Positions 5,936 to 8,317 of a DNA stretch of 8,317 nucleotides are shown piece after piece. The translations under genes and the position numbers were made by a program. Each line of letters opens with the position of its first letter. Position 1 is the stretch's first letter. The notes beneath the pieces were generated by a model that saw nothing but the letters and a program-made list of their open reading frames with translations, was not told the DNA's origin and did no database searches. Origin of the DNA: an uncultured Collinsella sp. (GTDB lineage: Bacteria > Actinomycetota > Coriobacteriia > Coriobacteriales > Coriobacteriaceae); assembly GCA_902494935.1 (NCBI GenBank), contig CABUVH010000088.1, positions 1 to 8,317 on the forward strand, written 5' to 3'.

Positions 5936-5961
5936 GTGTCCTGTGCGCTTCGCGCTCGACT

Positions 5962-5990
5962 ATTATTGCAAGGAACGCCACGCGATGCAA
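5962..5990 (-). promoter_or_regulatory. Sigma70-type promoter of the tRNA-His/Lys/Lys operon
   Basis: On the minus strand TTGCAT (5985-5990) and AATAAT (5962-5967) are separated by 17 bases, each close to consensus. The region just upstream (5996-6022) is rich in A and T tracts, as in UP elements of stable-RNA promoters. Confidence 0.72.
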
Positions 5991-5997
5991 GCCCCAA

Positions 5998-6016
5998 TTT
6001 TCAAGAATTTTGAAAA
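5998..6016. promoter_or_regulatory. AT-rich perfect dyad between divergent transcription units
   Basis: TTTTCAA-GAATT-TTGAAAA is a perfect 7-bp inverted repeat with a five-base centre. It lies directly upstream of the tRNA operon -35 and about 85 bases before the aminotransferase start. It may serve as an UP element for the tRNA promoter, a regulator site, or both. Confidence 0.4.
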
Positions 6017-6100
6017 GAGTTTTTCGAGCGCGTTTCGAGCAATTCCCACCGGTTCCATAGGAGTAAACTTGCCCCACTGCAAATCCTCGAAAGGACCGGC

Positions 6101-7282
6101 ATGAAAGAACTCTCCAACCGCACGGCAACATTTACCGATTCGGTCATCCGCCGCATGACACGCATCTCCAATAAGTACGATGCCGTCAATCTCTCGCAGG
6201 GCTTCCCCGACTTCGATCCTCCGGCGCAGCTGCTCAACAGCCTGAGCACCATCGCCGCCGACCCCAAGCCGCTCTACCACCAGTACTCCATTACCTGGGG
6301 CTCCCAGGCCATGCGCGAGGCGCTCGCCGCCAAACAGGAGCACTTTATGGGCATGCCGATCGACCCCAACCAGAATATCGTGGTCACCTGCGGCTCCACC
6401 GAGGCCATGATGGCCGCCATGATGACGGTTACGAACCCCGGAGACAAGGTCGTCATCTTCTCGCCGTTCTACGAGAACTACGGCGCTGACACCATTCTCT
6501 CGGGTGCCGAGCCCATCTATGTGCCGCTCAACCCGCCCACATTCGACTTTGACCGCGAGGCGCTCGAGGCTGCCTTCCGCGACAACGACCCCAAGGCCAT
6601 CGTCCTGTGCAACCCTTCCAACCCCTGCGGCAAGGTCTTTACGCGCGAAGAGCTCACCTTTATCGCCGACCTGTGCAAAAAGTACGACGCGTACTGCATC
6701 ACCGACGAAGTCTACGAGCACATCGTCTACGCGCCCCATGAGCACGTCTATATGGCCACGCTGCCCGGCATGTTCGAGCGAACCATCAGCTGCAGCTCGC
6801 TGTCTAAGACGTACTCCATCACCGGCTGGCGTCTGGGCTACACCATCGCCCCGGCCCAGATCACCGAGCGCATCAAGAAGGTCCACGACTTTCTCACCGT
6901 GGGTGCCGCCGCTCCCCTGCAGGAAGCCGTTGTCACCGCCCTCAACTTCGACGACAGCTATTACGATGAGGTCCTCGACCTCTACACCGCCAAACGCGAC
7001 CTGTTCTGCCAGGGGCTCGATAGCATCGGTCTTGAGCATAACGTGCCGCAGGGCGCCTACTACGTCATGATGGACATCTCTGAGTTTGGCTATGACAGCG
7101 ACCTCGAATTCTGCGAGGACCTCGCATCCAAGGTGGGCGTGGGCGCCGTGCCCGGCTCGAGCTTCTTCCGCGAGCCCGTCAACCATCTGATCCGCTTCCA
7201 CTTTGCCAAGCGAGACGAAACGCTCAACGCCGCGCTGGAGAACCTCAAGTCGCTACGTGATAAAATCAAGCCGCGCGGGTAA
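6101..7282 (+). CDS. Class I/II pyridoxal-phosphate-dependent aminotransferase
   Basis: The 393-residue enzyme has the fold-type I aminotransferase signature. NLSQGFPDF (30-38) starts the domain. CGSTEAM (97-103) binds the cofactor phosphate, NPSNPCGK (171-178) and DEVYEH (202-207) contact the pyridine ring, and SLSKTYSITGWRLG (233-246) carries the Schiff-base lysine K236. R365 in LIRFHFAK should bind the substrate carboxylate. The length is normal and all key residues are present. The NLSQGFPDF start and overall pattern resemble methionine/kynurenine-type aminotransferases such as YbdL as well as aspartate aminotransferases, so the substrate is uncertain. It acts in the cytoplasm. The start follows AAAGGA with five bases of spacing. 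The gene stands alone, divergent from the tRNA operon and ending in its own terminator; I found no convincing -35/-10 pair upstream. Confidence 0.93.
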   Translation: MKELSNRTATFTDSVIRRMTRISNKYDAVNLSQGFPDFDPPAQLLNSLSTIAADPKPLYHQYSITWGSQAMREALAAKQEHFMGMPIDPNQNIVVTCGSTEAMMAAMMTVTNPGDKVVIFSPFYENYGADTILSGAEPIYVPLNPPTFDFDREALEAAFRDNDPKAIVLCNPSNPCGKVFTREELTFIADLCKKYDAYCITDEVYEHIVYAPHEHVYMATLPGMFERTISCSSLSKTYSITGWRLGYTIAPAQITERIKKVHDFLTVGAAAPLQEAVVTALNFDDSYYDEVLDLYTAKRDLFCQGLDSIGLEHNVPQGAYYVMMDISEFGYDSDLEFCEDLASKVGVGAVPGSSFFREPVNHLIRFHFAKRDETLNAALENLKSLRDKIKPRG

Positions 7283-7308
7283 GGACGGCCCGGCAACTAA
7301 AGCAACCA

Positions 7309-7350
7309 AAGAAGCCCCTCATCGCCCGCCGCGTTGAAGGGCTTCTTTTT
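7309..7350 (+). terminator. Rho-independent terminator of the aminotransferase gene
   Basis: AAGAAGCCC and GGGCTTCTT pair as a 9-bp stem around a loop of about 21 bases that can fold further, followed by a T-run. It starts 27 bases after the stop codon and lies directly before the kinase promoter. Confidence 0.85.
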
Positions 7351-7385
7351 ATAGCGCTTTCTTAACTTGTTTAGAGCGCTATACT
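7351..7385 (+). promoter_or_regulatory. Promoter with overlapping dyad before the ROK kinase
   Basis: The -10 hexamer TATACT lies at 7380-7385; the -35 is weak (TTTCTT at 7358-7363, 16 bases away). ATAGCGCT (7351-7358) and its exact reverse complement AGCGCTAT (7375-7382) flank the core and touch both promoter elements. Each half contains the palindrome AGCGCT, the type of core seen in LacI-family operators. A repressor site controlling the sugar kinase is a reasonable inference. Confidence 0.5.
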
Positions 7386-7423
7386 TTAGTCACGGAGCAA
7401 CTCGTCCGAAAGGGAGGAATACC

Positions 7424-8314
7424 ATGGCAGAACAACAGCTTATCGGAGCGCTCGAGGCCGGCGGCACCAAGATGGTGTGCGCCACGGGCTATGCGGACGG
7501 TACGGTCCTGGAGCGTGAGCAGATCGCGACCACGACCCCGCAGGAGACCGTTGAGGCCGTCAATGCATGGTTTGCAGACAAGGACATCGCCGCCCTGGGC
7601 ATCGGCGCCTTTGGCCCCACCGCGGTCAACCCTGCCTCGCCCCAGTACGGCAAGATCTTGGAGACGCCCAAGACCGCATGGCGTTACTTTGACCTGCTGG
7701 GCACCATCCAAAACGAGCTCAAGGTCCCCTGCGGCTACGACACCGACGTCAACGTCGCCTGCCTGGGCGAGGTCACCTTTGGTTGCGCCCAGGGCCTCAC
7801 CGATGTGGTCTACCTGACCATCGGCACCGGCGTGGGCGCCGGTGTGCTCTCGGGCGGCCAGCTCGTGCACGGCATGATGCATCCCGAGGCTGGCCACATC
7901 CTGGTCACGCGCGACCCGCGCGACACCATCGGCGAGCATAGCGCCTGCCCCTTCCACGACAACTGCCTCGAGGGCCTCATCGCCGGCCCCGGCGTTAAAA
8001 AGCGCTGGGATGGCAAGAGCGCCGGAGACATGGCCGATGACCCGGAGGCCATGGACCTGCTCGCAGGCTATCTGGCACAGGCGCTCATGACCTACACGCT
8101 GTGCTACGCGCCGCAAAAGATCATCATCGGTGGCGGCGTGGCCGACCACACCCCCATCGTGCCGCTCGCACGCAAAAAGTGTGCCGAGATGCTCAACGGC
8201 TATATCGTCACGCCCGAGGTCAACGACATCGATACCTATATTGTCAACAACAGCCTTGAGGGCAAGCAGGGCATCATGGGCTGCCTGGCCCTGGGCGCGC
8301 AGGCGCTTCAGTAA
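7424..8314 (+). CDS. ROK-family sugar kinase, fructokinase-like
   Basis: The 296-residue protein is a complete ROK kinase, transferring phosphate from ATP to a hexose in the cytoplasm. EAGGTK (11-16) is the phosphate-binding loop. YDTDVNVACLGE (105-116) contains the probable catalytic base D108. TIGTGVGAG (132-140) is the second ATP-binding element, and HPEAGH (153-158) begins the sugar and zinc region. H158, C175, H178 and C181 (CPFHDNC) form the structural zinc site typical of the fructokinase branch (YdhR/ScrK type). GGGVA (236-240) contacts adenosine. The start at 7424 follows AGGGAGGAA with good spacing; an in-frame ATG at 7367 lies before the -10 promoter element and is rejected. No transporter or hydrolase gene is visible in the window, so the sugar cannot be fixed; fructose is most likely, but mannose or another hexose is possible. 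Confidence 0.92.
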   Translation: MAEQQLIGALEAGGTKMVCATGYADGTVLEREQIATTTPQETVEAVNAWFADKDIAALGIGAFGPTAVNPASPQYGKILETPKTAWRYFDLLGTIQNELKVPCGYDTDVNVACLGEVTFGCAQGLTDVVYLTIGTGVGAGVLSGGQLVHGMMHPEAGHILVTRDPRDTIGEHSACPFHDNCLEGLIAGPGVKKRWDGKSAGDMADDPEAMDLLAGYLAQALMTYTLCYAPQKIIIGGGVADHTPIVPLARKKCAEMLNGYIVTPEVNDIDTYIVNNSLEGKQGIMGCLALGAQALQ

Positions 8315-8317
8315 CAG

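Noticed and set aside
5963..7201. A 412-residue open frame antisense to the aminotransferase
   Set aside because: It is a shadow of the aminotransferase codon pattern and extends into the tRNA promoter; no domain is visible.
7379..8149. A 256-residue open frame antisense to the ROK kinase
   Set aside because: It mirrors the codon structure of a clear sugar kinase and has no independent support.

Overview
The window looks like a piece of the chromosome of a high-GC anaerobic gut actinobacterium of the class Coriobacteriia, probably Collinsella or a close relative. This rests on GC-rich codon use in most genes, the Fe-S scaffold plus GGGtGRT gene pair typical of anaerobes, and protein sequences that resemble that group. 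It is a judgement from memory, not a search result.

Layout. Positions 1-492 hold no supportable gene but contain an imperfect inverted repeat that bounds a stretch of about 230 bp. Next, on the minus strand, is a REP-associated (Y1/IS200-like) transposase homologue with a C-terminal helix-turn-helix (493-1305). Two residues expected to be catalytic appear to be replaced. A promoter and leader region (1306-1708) precedes a plus-strand operon of two highly codon-biased genes: a NifU/IscU-like Fe-S scaffold protein and a GGGtGRT-family protein. The operon ends in a strong terminator at 3502-3534. A monocistronic FAD-dependent oxidoreductase of the fumarate reductase/L-aspartate oxidase superfamily follows (3723-5249).

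Positions 5250-5640 are non-coding and structured: several hairpins and a direct repeat of about 96 bp carrying a minus-strand terminator and the 3' end of tRNA-Lys. One repeat copy belongs to an intact tRNA-Lys; the other is a remnant. A minus-strand tRNA operon (His-GTG, Lys-CTT, Lys-CTT) runs from a sigma70-type promoter at 5962-5990 down to the terminator at 5600-5628. Divergent from it is a class I/II PLP aminotransferase (6101-7282) with its own terminator. A ROK-family sugar kinase resembling fructokinases (7424-8314) closes the window; its promoter is overlapped by a perfect dyad.

How the parts fit. The scaffold and GGGtGRT proteins are almost certainly co-expressed, and a link to Fe-S metabolism is likely, but the role of the second protein is unknown. 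The FAD enzyme, aminotransferase and ROK kinase are separate metabolic transcription units with no obvious shared pathway. The most noteworthy points are the apparently inactivated transposase homologue, the little-understood Fe-S/GGGtGRT pair, and the duplicated tRNA-Lys end. I did not see a clear new multi-gene defence or mobile system.
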